Part shown: positions 1 through 8,252 of the stretch, piece by piece
Numbering within the stretch: position 1 is the stretch's first letter
How the letters are laid out: each line of letters opens with the position of its first letter
Assembly: GCA_031292035.1 (NCBI GenBank)
Contig: JARLHX010000283.1
Coordinates: forward strand, 1 to 64,000
Reading direction: 5' to 3'
Source of the DNA: Negativicutes bacterium
GTDB lineage: Bacteria > Bacillota_C > Negativicutes > Sporomusales_B > JARLHX01
DNA: 64,000 bases
Translations under genes and position numbers: made by a program
Notes under the pieces: model-generated
Told to the model about the DNA's origin: nothing
The model's input: the letters and a program-made list of their open reading frames with translations, nothing else
Database searches by the model: none

Positions 1-546
1 TCTAAAACCTTGCACGAGAGCGGATACTTGGAGAAACTTGGGACAAAGAGCCAAAAAATGAATGTATATTACTACAGCTTGTATGCCGATAAAATCTATC
101 TTGATCTCAATAAAGATGGTGATCTTGAGGTATGCCCGCTTTTGGACGGGGACAGGAGATATAAAGGTTTGACATGCGCTGAAGCAGATGACATTATCAA
201 ATATGAAAAAACAATAAAGTCGCGCCAGATTGCCAGTGATATCGTCAAATTTGATAAGTGCCAAAAGGAAACTCAAGAAGATGTGGAAGTTGCGAGGGAT
301 ATCACTAAACGGAAACGTGCCGAGGCTAACCTCAGTAAGGGTGCTATGAAAACCGGAATGCCCCAGGAACGTGAACAAGAAAAACGTGCATTAGTGAACC
401 ATGACCGGGCTCTTTCTAAAATATCTCAAAACGTCGAAACGGCCCTGGTAGCCAACTGCGAAAGCCCATCTGGGCGACATACCAATGATCGACAGGAAGA
501 TTTTCGTAGGGTGAAAGAGATGATCAAGGTTGGTAAAAAAATATGA
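1..546 (+). CDS. tnsB: TnsB-like transposase, C-terminal part (runs off left edge)
   Basis: The reading frame is open from base 1, so the N-terminus and the DDE catalytic core lie outside the window. The visible 181 residues include a segment of the type DKIYLDLNKDGDLEVCPLLD followed by RRYKGLTCAEADDI. This resembles the beta-barrel and post-barrel region at the C-terminus of TnsB/Mu-type transposases. The tail beyond it is highly charged and probably helical, where TnsB proteins normally contact TnsC. TnsB is the DDE recombinase that binds the transposon ends and joins the 3' strands. The downstream TnsC and TnsD/TniQ genes support the assignment. The family is inferred from a partial sequence; an upstream tnsA is expected but not visible. 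Confidence 0.7.
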   Translation, partial: SKTLHESGYLEKLGTKSQKMNVYYYSLYADKIYLDLNKDGDLEVCPLLDGDRRYKGLTCAEADDIIKYEKTIKSRQIASDIVKFDKCQKETQEDVEVARDITKRKRAEANLSKGAMKTGMPQEREQEKRALVNHDRALSKISQNVETALVANCESPSGRHTNDRQEDFRRVKEMIKVGKKI

Positions 547-689
547 TGAAACTCAATTCATCTAACGGGAAAGGCGCAAATAAAAAAATAACTTCCTTAA
601 GAGAAGTCTCTGGAGCTGATCAGGACTATCATCTACAAGGTGATCACATGGTAAGCCCGGCCTCTTTCAGTGGATACTCGTTACGTTGA
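546..689 (+). CDS. Possible 47-residue small protein coupled to tnsB
   Basis: An ATG overlaps the tnsB stop codon (TGATG) and opens a 47-codon frame that begins MKLNSSNGKGANKK and ends before tnsC. Stop-start overlap is typical of translational coupling. There is no strong ribosome site of its own, the residues are basic and low in complexity, and no family is recognised. It may be a coupled accessory peptide of the transposon or chance. Confidence 0.25.
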   Translation: MKLNSSNGKGANKKITSLREVSGADQDYHLQGDHMVSPASFSGYSLR

Positions 690-769
690 TTCGCGTTTTT
701 GCTTATTAAGGGTATCAGGCGATAATTAGCGATTTCCGGCTTAACGATATATTTAGAGGGGAAAAAATA

Positions 770-2383
770 ATGATAGAACAGCAAAGACCGGTCCTTAAAG
801 GAACACGGATGAACGCGGTTTACACTAAGCAAAAGTTAAACCAGTATAAAGACCACGCATTCATTGAGGCTTTACCTGAAGTGATGGTAGCAGAGAATGC
901 CCTGGCCAGTCTTTTCCAGTTGCCGGCTTTTGACCCTGCAGAACGTGACTACCCGCAGGAGTTGATTTATCATAGCATAACCTATAACTTAACCCTTATC
1001 TTTCAACCATTTTCCAGGCATGAGGATCTACGTTTGGCCATTTCTGCCCAAATTCGCAATGGTTATATTGGCAGACATCCGTTTACCCCTGATTTTATAA
1101 AGAAAGCTCGAAAAAATAGCATAAAAGAAATGGTGGCGTATGGCAAGGCGGGCTCGTTTGCTTTGGTAGGACCAAGTGGTATGGGTAAATCAAGGGTTTT
1201 GGAGATTATTCTTTTAAGCTATCCGCAGGTCATTTATCATTCTGTTTACCAAAGGAAAAAGACCCCTTTTACGCAGTTGGTTTGGCTTAAGGTGGACTGC
1301 CCCTCGTTTGCCAATAATACCACGATGAAGGCACTAGGCGTCATTATTCTAGAAACAATGGACAGTGTTTTGGGGACGAGTTACGCGTTAGAGGCAAAAA
1401 GGCGAAAGTATAATATGGAAGAAGTCCTAAATGATGTTGGAAATAAGTGCCATATACATGGAGTCGGGCTGCTTTGTATTGATGAAATCCAAAGGCTTAA
1501 ATATGCGCAAGAAGGCTCGGCGAAGATATTGGAATTTTTCGTAAGCCTTGTCGATAAGGTGGGTATTCCGATCATTTTTGTAGGGACGCCTGCTGCTAGT
1601 GGACTTTTTGGCGGAGCCTTTGCCAACGCGCGTCGGGAAACCGGATATGGGGATTTTTTATGGGACCGCATGGAGAATGACAATGAGTGGAAGGAACTAA
1701 TTGAAACCCTCTTTGATTATCAGTGGACTAATATAAATGTGAACTACAAAGATTACGTAAATCTATTTTACGAATTAGCCCAAGGTATACCTGACATCGC
1801 GGTGAAGCTATACGCTATGGCTCAGTGGGACGCTGTGCGCGCTGAGAAAAAGCAAAGTAAAAGTGATGACGATAACACCAGTGATGCCGCCAGTCCACTT
1901 TCGCCTGTACGTGTGCGTGACGTGGCCGAGAGGTGCTTAAAGCTTGTTGCGCCGATGCTGAAAGCCTTACGTGATAAAGATGTGAAGCGCATCTCCGAGT
2001 ACTCTGACCTGTCAATTTCATGGGCCGATGTTCATAATTTGATGAAGAAATCTCCATCTACTGATATAGAGCAATGCGCCGATGGTAAAAGCACGAATAT
2101 AAAAGAAATAGCAGCATGGCTACGAGACGCGGGAGTAGCTAATGAAAAAGCCCAGGAAGCGGCGGAACAAGCTGTTGCTCAGTTGGGAGAAGGAAACCTT
2201 GAAACCGCTAAATACCATGCGTTTGATCTCATTGTAAAGGCAACCAAGGCTAAAGGTAGAAATAAGGGCAAGTTGTCAAACAAAGCTTCGGGCCAGACTA
2301 ACAGTAAGAATAAAGTAACCCGCGACGACGCTTCCGCAAAATCAATGTTAAGTAATGTTGCAAAAGATGAATTAGATATATAA
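770..2383 (+). CDS. tnsC: TnsC-like AAA+ ATPase, transposition regulator
   Basis: This 537-residue protein is close in length to Tn7 TnsC (about 555). It has a Walker A motif GPSGMGKS near residues 134-141 and a Walker B segment LLCIDEIQRL near 231-241. A sensor-like IIFVGTP follows about 30 residues later, as in the TnsC/TniB branch of AAA+ ATPases. TnsC bridges the target selector (TnsD) and the transposase (TnsAB) and enforces target immunity. The start is ATG with GAGGGG about 7 bases upstream. The last 90 residues are Lys/Ser/Asn-rich and probably disordered. It lies between tnsB and tnsD on the same strand, in the standard Tn7-like order. Confidence 0.88.
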   Translation: MIEQQRPVLKGTRMNAVYTKQKLNQYKDHAFIEALPEVMVAENALASLFQLPAFDPAERDYPQELIYHSITYNLTLIFQPFSRHEDLRLAISAQIRNGYIGRHPFTPDFIKKARKNSIKEMVAYGKAGSFALVGPSGMGKSRVLEIILLSYPQVIYHSVYQRKKTPFTQLVWLKVDCPSFANNTTMKALGVIILETMDSVLGTSYALEAKRRKYNMEEVLNDVGNKCHIHGVGLLCIDEIQRLKYAQEGSAKILEFFVSLVDKVGIPIIFVGTPAASGLFGGAFANARRETGYGDFLWDRMENDNEWKELIETLFDYQWTNINVNYKDYVNLFYELAQGIPDIAVKLYAMAQWDAVRAEKKQSKSDDDNTSDAASPLSPVRVRDVAERCLKLVAPMLKALRDKDVKRISEYSDLSISWADVHNLMKKSPSTDIEQCADGKSTNIKEIAAWLRDAGVANEKAQEAAEQAVAQLGEGNLETAKYHAFDLIVKATKAKGRNKGKLSNKASGQTNSKNKVTRDDASAKSMLSNVAKDELDI

Positions 2384-2405
2384 CTATTATCATTGGAGGG
2401 AATAT

Positions 2406-2486
2406 ATGAAAGAATATTATCCACGGCCACATCCTGATGAAATGCTGGAAAGAGGCGAAAGGCGGCAAATTAGATGGAAATTATAA
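2406..2486 (+). CDS. Possible 26-residue peptide between tnsC and the PHD-like gene
   Basis: A short frame, MKEYYPRPHPDEMLERGERR and six more residues, follows a good ribosome site (GGAGGG, 5 bases from the ATG). Its last codons overlap the ATG of the next gene at 2474 in another frame. It could be a leader that couples translation of the downstream gene. No homology is recognised. Confidence 0.35.
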   Translation: MKEYYPRPHPDEMLERGERRQIRWKL

Positions 2487-3085
2487 GCAAAAATTTAGGT
2501 GACGTTTTGCGCAATCCTACTGAGCTAAACGACTTGTGCGACAAAGACCAAGTCGTGGCATTGGTCGAAGGTGATGAAGTCCAGCTGGTTATAGTAAATA
2601 TTAATGTTTATAACGAAATGGTTGGGTTAGCAAATAAAGCAGAGATGTACCGAGATCTTTGGCAGTCAGAAGTCGATGACAGGCAGGGTAACATGATGTC
2701 CGCGGATGAGGCGATTGAGGAGCTTGCGCGGCAAAAGAAGGCCCGGCTGAAGTTGTATAACGAGTTAGCCGAAGCTGAATTTGAAGCCGATACGGGATTT
2801 GAGGGGCATTCGCCGGAAGACGTTATGGATGATTTGATGTCGCATCTGGATGAAGATCAGCTTATTCGCAGCAGCAAAGTGAATTACAACCGCTTAATGG
2901 CTTCCGTTCATCAAGTCGAAAAAACAGAAGACGATTATCGGCAAGACCTCGCCGTCGTCGACGCAAAATTGGCCAAGCCTCTGTTTAATAAACTCGATCA
3001 CAAAACAGTGATGCAGCGTTTCTTACGCCGGGCACGGGGCGAGGAGGTGAAGGCGTTAAAGGCGGAGAACGAGCGGCTAAAATAG
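2474..3085 (+). CDS. Unknown transposon protein with PHD/YefM-like N-terminus
   Basis: This 203-residue protein has a first half (about residues 1-55: IISKNLGDVLRNPTELNDL, then VVALVEGDEVQLVIVNINVYNEM) that reads like the PHD/YefM antitoxin fold. In that fold a helix is followed by a strand pair placing a value before 'xxxVAVLVSxxxY'. The rest is strongly charged and predicted helical or coiled-coil, ending in a basic RRARGEEVKALKAENERLK. No toxin partner is visible. The gene sits between tnsC and tnsD, so a role in DNA binding, self-regulation or bridging of the transposition machinery is possible but is inference. The ATG overlaps the 26-codon frame upstream, suggesting coupling. Confidence 0.6.
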   Translation: MEIISKNLGDVLRNPTELNDLCDKDQVVALVEGDEVQLVIVNINVYNEMVGLANKAEMYRDLWQSEVDDRQGNMMSADEAIEELARQKKARLKLYNELAEAEFEADTGFEGHSPEDVMDDLMSHLDEDQLIRSSKVNYNRLMASVHQVEKTEDDYRQDLAVVDAKLAKPLFNKLDHKTVMQRFLRRARGEEVKALKAENERLK

Positions 3086-3423
3086 TAGATGGAGGGAGCG
3101 TAAAACCAACACTATTTACGAATGGCGACTTTCTTTTTGCGTACGGGGGTGACTCAATATATATGGCCGTTTTGGCTCAATCCTCTTGCCGGGGACAACT
3201 ACTACTGAGCATGGAGGATAGGTACAATAAGCATTCAAAAGGGACGACCAAAACAAGCTTTGGCATTAGATCTTCCCACCCATATATAGTGATGAACATC
3301 GTAGGTTATGATGCTATAACAATAACATGATTATTGTATTCGCGAAGTCGTGATTCAGTTAAGGATGCGCTGCATACGGAAATAACTACGGTTTCTTCCA
3401 TAAATATAGCTCAGGAGGGTATT
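3086..3423 (+). other. Intergenic stretch between PHD-like gene and tnsD
   Basis: No well-supported gene is seen. A 39-codon frame (3211-3330) starts at an ATG without a ribosome site and matches no family. The stretch is AT-rich near its 3' end and may hold the tnsD promoter; no clear -35/-10 pair was found. Confidence 0.4.
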
Positions 3424-5223
3424 ATGTTGCAGTATTTTCCGTCCTTATATGATAATGAATTGTTGTTGAGTGCAATACGAAGAGGGTATGACCATGCTAG
3501 TAAGCGAAAGCCACAAAACGTGTCCGACCATCTATATTTTGCGGCGATAGACCTTCCTACCCGATTACAGAGGATCATGGACGAAACAAAACTCGGGAGC
3601 GTGTATAATGCTTCCGAAATCATACGAAAACATACTTTGTTTCCTCTTGTTACTGCATTCGCAGGTGAACAGCTTAGGCGAGAAATTGAGAAAGGAATGA
3701 TAGGAGAAACCGCTATTGAACAACTCAGGGCGAAATTAGGCCTGAGGAAAAGCTTGTTGCAACCTCTAATTCACCCGCATGTATGCCTCAAATGCGATCA
3801 AGAGGATCTTAAAAATTTGGGGGAGACATATTGGTACCGAGCACACAATGTTCCGGGTGTCATGGTTTGCTACAAACACGGGGAACTCTTGTATAAATAT
3901 GGCGCTGATCGGCCTATCGCTGTAATCAAAAACGACAAGGTAGTAGAACACTCTATGCAATTTGCATTAGATGTGCATACCATGCTAAATACGTCGGCAT
4001 GTTTCGATCCGGAAACAACAAAACGGTGGTTTTTAGAAAAAATGATTGCACAAGGATATGCTACCAGTTCTAGACGGCTTAAACGCAAAGAGATTACAAT
4101 CGCCATTCATGATTTTTACGGTATCGATTTTTTACAGTCACTTGATTGTGTGATTGAGAATCAAGACTCGGCATGGCCATTTCGGTTAGTACAACAGACC
4201 TGCGCCGCTCATCCGATAAAATATATGCTTGCAATTCGCTTCTTATATGGCTCGATACAAGCGTTTCTAGATGATCCTGTTTTTGAATATACCCCTTTTG
4301 GATCTGGCCCCTGGCCTTGCTTAAATGTGGCGGGTGACCATCACTTACAAGAGGTTGTGAAAGAATGTAAAATAAAGACCAGACCGGATTCTGATATTGT
4401 TAGCGGAATATTTACCTGCGAATGCGGCTTTATATATCAGCGTACTGGCCCTGATATTCAAATAAGCGATAGGCATAGATATGATTATTTAGTAAGACAC
4501 GGACAGGTATGGGAAGAAAGATTACGACATTTAAGACAAGAGCATAAAATGTCAATCCGCAAGATTGCGGATGAACTAAAATGCGGGAAAACAGTAGCAG
4601 AATTAGCACTTAAGAAGATTTACGAGCGACAAAGCAGTCGTCATAACCATATGTTAGATGAACGTAAGAAGTTAATTGTCGAAATAATGCGGAGAAATCC
4701 GGAGTATGGACGTCGCGACTTATTTCAAACCAAAGAATATAAATGGTTAAAAAAATACGTGCGTGAATGGCTATACAGTGAAGTTCCTGCGAAGCCAAGA
4801 AATAGCGGGCGAAAAAAAACTAAGGATTTAAAGGCTGAAGACGGAATAATATTACAAAGGGCTAAAGTTATAGCGGAGGGTTTATTTAATGCCTTTCCGT
4901 TTCAACGGATTTTTCGTTCGGGGGTCAGGGAATTGTTGAGCAAGGATAAAGTGTTTACTGGGTGGTTTCATCCTTCGAACTATCCTAAATCGGCAGAATT
5001 CTTAACGGCTATTGCCGAAAGCAATTTTTCTTACCAAGCGAGACAGATACTGTGGGCTGTTGATCAACTTGAATCTAATGGCCAAGACGTTTGCAGCGGG
5101 AACATCATCAAAGTTTTGGGCAGGAAACCCAAATATTTGGGAAAAATTTTAAATTTAAAAGCTTATCTGCGGGTGCCAAAAACTTGGGCGGAATATTTAA
5201 TCTATGTAAGATATGAGCATTAA
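3424..5223 (+). CDS. tnsD: TnsD/TniQ-family target-site selector
   Basis: This 599-residue protein begins with the TniQ signature: MLQYFPSLYDNELLLSAIRR, then a zinc-finger block with C121-x2-C124 and, after a Trp/Tyr-rich spacer, PGVMVC149-x2-H152. A second Cys pair occurs at about 332/334 (CECG), where full-length TnsD proteins carry another zinc site. The C-terminal half contains HTH-like segments (MSIRKIADELKCGKTVAELAL), as expected for a sequence-specific att-binding protein. TnsD binds a fixed chromosomal site and recruits TnsC. The start was set at ATG 3424 because AGGAGGG lies 5-10 bases upstream; an in-frame TTG 90 bases earlier has no such site. The length agrees with Tn7 TnsD (about 508) plus extra C-terminal sequence. 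Confidence 0.85.
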   Translation: MLQYFPSLYDNELLLSAIRRGYDHASKRKPQNVSDHLYFAAIDLPTRLQRIMDETKLGSVYNASEIIRKHTLFPLVTAFAGEQLRREIEKGMIGETAIEQLRAKLGLRKSLLQPLIHPHVCLKCDQEDLKNLGETYWYRAHNVPGVMVCYKHGELLYKYGADRPIAVIKNDKVVEHSMQFALDVHTMLNTSACFDPETTKRWFLEKMIAQGYATSSRRLKRKEITIAIHDFYGIDFLQSLDCVIENQDSAWPFRLVQQTCAAHPIKYMLAIRFLYGSIQAFLDDPVFEYTPFGSGPWPCLNVAGDHHLQEVVKECKIKTRPDSDIVSGIFTCECGFIYQRTGPDIQISDRHRYDYLVRHGQVWEERLRHLRQEHKMSIRKIADELKCGKTVAELALKKIYERQSSRHNHMLDERKKLIVEIMRRNPEYGRRDLFQTKEYKWLKKYVREWLYSEVPAKPRNSGRKKTKDLKAEDGIILQRAKVIAEGLFNAFPFQRIFRSGVRELLSKDKVFTGWFHPSNYPKSAEFLTAIAESNFSYQARQILWAVDQLESNGQDVCSGNIIKVLGRKPKYLGKILNLKAYLRVPKTWAEYLIYVRYEH

Positions 5224-5330
5224 GTGAACTGCTCTTTTCAACAGATCCGAAGGTTCGTGTAAATCAATGCAAGCGGGTCATCTTCAGAGATGCTCTCCTA
5301 AAATGTAGATTGTCATATATGGAAAAGAAA

Positions 5331-5360
5331 TGCCCTGCTACAAAAAGCAGGGCACTTTTC
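5331..5360 (+). terminator. Intrinsic terminator after tnsD
   Basis: A 9-bp perfect stem (TGCCCTGCT with AGCAGGGCA, loop ACAAAA) is followed by CTTTTC. It lies about 110 bases after the tnsD stop codon. Confidence 0.75.
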
Positions 5361-5435
5361 ATAAGTGAAATTTATCGGACGCTTTGCTACGTCCTATAAA
5401 AAGAAGTTGAGTAAAAACCACCTGTTATTTTTTAG

Positions 5436-6789
5436 GTACCGTCAAGAATTCTTCGCAAATTAGTTTGCAGTCTGGCAGAAACCAAAGTCAGACAGCCATA
5501 AAATCCGACTCAAGGTCGGTACTTTCCAAGTGTTTCATATTCATATACTTCTTGTTACCCCACTGCGTTCCAGCAACGTGACGCAGACGAGCGCAGACCA
5601 GCATCAGCGCGGAGTTGCCATCAGGGAAAGTGCCGACTACTCTTGTGCGGCGCCGGATTTCTCGGTTCAGTCGCTCGATCACATTGTTTGTACGGATTCT
5701 TGTCCAATGCTCAAAGGGAAAATCCATATAGGGCAGCGTTTCTTCCATACCATTTTCTATTTTGACAGCCGCTTCTTTTAGCTTCGCCACGCAAAGACTG
5801 AGCTACCTGGTTAACTTTTTCTTTGGCGGCAGATTTACTTTCCTGAGCATGAGTGGCTTTGAGCATCTTTGCCACTAGTTTGATCTTAGATCGGGGAACG
5901 ACCGAAAAAACGTTTCGGTAGAAATGGACGGTGCAGCGTTGGTATTTGGCCTCGGGAAGAACTTCGCCCACAGCCTCCAACATACCAAGACACTTATCTC
6001 CGACAACCAGCTTCACACCACTGAGGCCCCGACCTTTTAGCCATTGTAAGAATTCCACCCAACTTGCTTTATCCTCTTTCATGCCTTCTGCAGCGCCTAG
6101 GATTTCACGATAGCCATCCTCATTGACAGCAATAGCCACAAGGATACTCACGTTCTCATACGCGCCGCCCCAATTGCGGCGCAGGTAAATTCCATCTACA
6201 TAGACGTAGGGGTGTTTTCCACCCTGTAATGGGCGGTTTCGCCACTCTTCGATATGAACATGGGCTTTCTTATTAAAGTCGCTGATGGTGCTTGGAGACA
6301 CCTTGCTTCCCCACAAGGCCTCAGTGATATCCTCCACCCGGCGGACGGAGACTCCGGCCAGATACATTTCAATGAGGGCTTCCTCTACGGAGCTTTCCCG
6401 GCGACGATACCGTTCAATGATCGCAGTTTCAAAGGGGATTCCTTTGAGTTTTGGTACTTGTAGAGTTACTTCGCCAGAGGTTGTTGTCAGGTTCCTGTTG
6501 TAATGTCCAGCACGATAGCCCTGGCGAGACTCGGTACGCTCGTATTTTGCAGCTTGGGTCAGGTCTTTGGCCTCCTGATCCAACAGCTTGTTCAGCGTCT
6601 CCTCGACACTACTACGCACTAGCTCCTTTAGTTCGCCCTTGATGATTTCCTCGTTCAACTGTATAATTTTCTCGGACATGTTTGCAGTACTCCTTTCGGT
6701 GAATGGGTGTGGTGACTTCATTCTTCCATTGGACTGCAAACTTGTCCTTTTTGTCTTTTTTCAATTTGCGAAACTTATTGTACCTTACC
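5436..6789 (-). mobile_element. IS256-family insertion sequence, approximate ends
   Basis: The element carries one transposase gene on the minus strand. Candidate terminal inverted repeats share GGTAC, CGCAAATT and GTTTGCAGT in the same order, inward from about 5435 on the left and about 6787 on the right, with unequal spacing. No clean 8-9-bp target duplication was found, so the exact ends are uncertain. The insertion lies between the Tn7-like genes and a LysR remnant. Confidence 0.6.
5488..6679 (-). pseudogene. IS256-family transposase, frameshifted
   Basis: The gene starts at ATG 6679 (MSEKIIQLNEEII), with AAAGGAG upstream. It runs through typical IS256/mutator-type motifs: PYVYVDGIYLRR (first Asp), VVGDKCLGMLEAVGE (second Asp) and QRCTVHFYRN. 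Near 5790-5800 the frame breaks after VNQVAQSLR, and the conserved C-terminus continues in another frame as KLKEAAVKIENGMEETLPYM and NNVIERLNREIRRRTRVVGT, which holds the catalytic Glu. A single-base insertion or two-base deletion therefore separates the third catalytic residue. Together the two parts make about 400 residues, the full family length. The copy is probably inactive unless the frame is rescued by programmed frameshifting, for which no slippery site is obvious. Confidence 0.85.
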
Positions 6790-6799
6790 TAAAGAAATC

Positions 6800-6925
6800 G
6801 ACGCCTTTTTTATAAAAGATATTGGTGCATCTTCTACAGTGGGAAAGTTTATTCTTTCTGCTATCGTTGGTAAATTCAGCAGCAAATTTCCTTCAGTAGA
6901 AATCAGTTTTAGTGTAATCAGTGAT
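6800..6925 (+). pseudogene. Remnant of a LysR-type regulator gene
   Basis: The plus-strand frame IKDIGASSTVGKFIL, then AIVGKFSSKFPSVEISFSV, closely follows the start of a LysR substrate-binding domain (pattern LRIGASxTIGxYLLPxLLxxFxxxxPxVxLxLxV). No start, HTH or remainder of the domain surrounds it; after about 40 residues the similarity ends. It sits directly beside the IS256 right end, so the gene was probably cut by insertion and deletion. A perfect 8-bp hairpin (TGCCAGCG / CGCTGGCA) at 6948-6972 follows. Nothing else is recognised up to 7086. Confidence 0.55.
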
Positions 6926-7086
6926 CGAGGGCTTGAACGAAGTGAAATGCCAGCGTCATTTAAGCGCTGGCAAGTAATACGCCCTTGTAGGGCTTTGGCA
7001 GGACTACCTCTTTCAGGGGTGATCCTATTAAAATTGTTATACTTATATATGGAGTAGTCGGTTAGTTCTCCCCCATAATACCATTC

Positions 7087-7698
7087 TTAGCGCCCTGGTC
7101 GCCCGAAATTTTCACGCGCGTGTTCAACCTTCGACCTGATGACGCAACCTTCAGCATGATCGTTGATCAGCCCCATAGCTTGCATAAAGGCGTAAACGGT
7201 GGTCGGGCCAACGAATTTCCACCCCAGCTTTTTGAGGTCCTTCGACAGCGTGATCGAAGCGGCAGAGGTTGAGACCGTCTGAGGTTCCGCAAGCTGATCA
7301 GCGTCAGGTTCATAGCGCCAGATGAATGCCGTTAATGAGCCTTCAAGTTTGACAAGTTCCTGCGCCCGTTGTGCGTTATTGATGACGGCTTCGATCTTGC
7401 CACGGTGGCGGACAATGCCGCTATTCTTAAGCAGACGGTCGATGTCACGGGCAGTGAAGTGCGCGATTTTGTTGAAATCGAAATCATAGAAGGCTGCACG
7501 GAAGTTTTCACGCTTTGCAAGGATAATACGCCAGCTCAGCCCGGATTGAAAACCCTCCAAGCTCAATTTCTCGAACAGACGAAAATCATCGCGAACGGGG
7601 AATCCCCACTCGGAATCGTGATAGTCAAGAAACTCTGGCGCAACGCTGCACCAGCGGCAGCGCGGTTTGCCGTCGAAGCCAACAATCGTTGCGCTCAC
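7087..7698 (-). CDS. tag: DNA-3-methyladenine glycosylase I
   Basis: This 203-residue protein belongs to the Tag family, which removes 3-methyladenine from alkylated DNA in the cytoplasm as the first step of base excision repair. Signature segments are RCRWC near the N-terminus, YHDSEWGFPV, LEGFQSGLSWRIIL and, near the C-terminus, GLINDHAEGC. The Cys/His residues at the two ends match the zinc site of Tag (Cys, His, His, Cys). The start is GTG at 7698 with a GGGG-rich ribosome site. It has no operon partner and lies between mobile-element debris and the TetR island. Its wording is more like proteobacterial Tag, so acquisition by transfer is possible but unproven. Confidence 0.92.
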   Translation of the reverse strand: MSATIVGFDGKPRCRWCSVAPEFLDYHDSEWGFPVRDDFRLFEKLSLEGFQSGLSWRIILAKRENFRAAFYDFDFNKIAHFTARDIDRLLKNSGIVRHRGKIEAVINNAQRAQELVKLEGSLTAFIWRYEPDADQLAEPQTVSTSAASITLSKDLKKLGWKFVGPTTVYAFMQAMGLINDHAEGCVIRSKVEHARENFGRPGR

Positions 7699-8136
7699 GT
7701 GTATCTGCCCCCCTTGTTAGGTTTAAGGCTCAAAAGAAATTTCGTACCATATCAGATGCTACCATCTAATCAGTTCCGTCATAAGTTCTTTGCAAAGTTC
7801 TTCAGCAAGGCGGAATTATCCTCTATATGATTGTGGTATTAGGGGACGTTCCCTTTTTGTCCAAAATATAATGTGCTTATAGACAAGCATATAACTAAAA
7901 ATAAATACAATGTGCCAATAGGAACTGGTTAAACTGGGCTGCTTATGGGGTGTTGGTATGGGTATTCTTTGCCTGCCACGGAAAATAACTTTCCTCGTGG
8001 CTCAGTTCAAAGAGGGAAGGTCACGTTATCAAGAGTTGTCTATCACCTCTGCAGACAAGACTACACTTATTCGTGACCATAGGTCCTAACAGGCGCAATG
8101 ATTGATTGTTCAAGTCAATAATCATTCAATGACCAT
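7699..8136 (+). other. Non-coding gap between tag and the TetR island
   Basis: No convincing gene is present on either strand. A short GGGGACGTTCCC-like inverted repeat occurs near 7840-7855, followed by TTTTT. The rest has stop codons in all frames at short intervals. The gap ends with the operator cluster in front of the TetR gene. Confidence 0.4.
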
Positions 8137-8154
8137 GCACCTGCTGGTCGGTAC
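8137..8154 (+). promoter_or_regulatory. Candidate TetR operator 1 (degenerate)
   Basis: GCACCTGCTGGTCGGTAC keeps the right half (GGTCGGTAC) and part of the left half of the palindrome seen at 8217 and 10419. It lies 26 bases upstream of the -35 element of the tetR promoter. Confidence 0.5.
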
Positions 8155-8180
8155 AAATAACAACGATAAACTACAAAGGA

Positions 8181-8210
8181 TTGACATGATGATTATTGGT
8201 GTTATATCAT
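8181..8210 (+). promoter_or_regulatory. Promoter of the TetR-nitroreductase-crotonase operon
   Basis: A consensus TTGACA lies at 8181-8186. A -10 such as TATATC or TATCAT follows at 8203-8210 (spacer 16-18). The operator at 8217-8234 overlaps the expected transcription start. Confidence 0.65.
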
Positions 8211-8216
8211 GTAACT

Positions 8217-8234
8217 GTACCAACTGGTAGGTAC
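8217..8234 (+). promoter_or_regulatory. Candidate TetR operator 2
   Basis: GTACCAACTGGTAGGTAC is an imperfect 18-bp palindrome (14 of 18 positions symmetric). It sits just downstream of the -10 region and 18 bases before the tetR start codon, as expected for autorepression. Near-copies occur at 10419 and, weaker, at 8137. Confidence 0.7.
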
Positions 8235-8252
8235 GCGGGGGTGTTAGATATT

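Noticed and set aside
3334..3423. N-terminal extension of TnsD from TTG 3334
   Set aside because: No ribosome site is present there. The ATG at 3424 has an ideal AGGAGGG and the family signature starts at that point.
7830..7870. GGGGACGTTCCC-type repeat as a transposon end
   Set aside because: Only one short copy; no transposase or second copy was seen in the window.
8196..8252. Longer TetR start at GTG 8196
   Set aside because: It would place the -10 element and the operator inside the coding region; ATG 8253 has a GGGGGTG site and the HTH begins directly after it.
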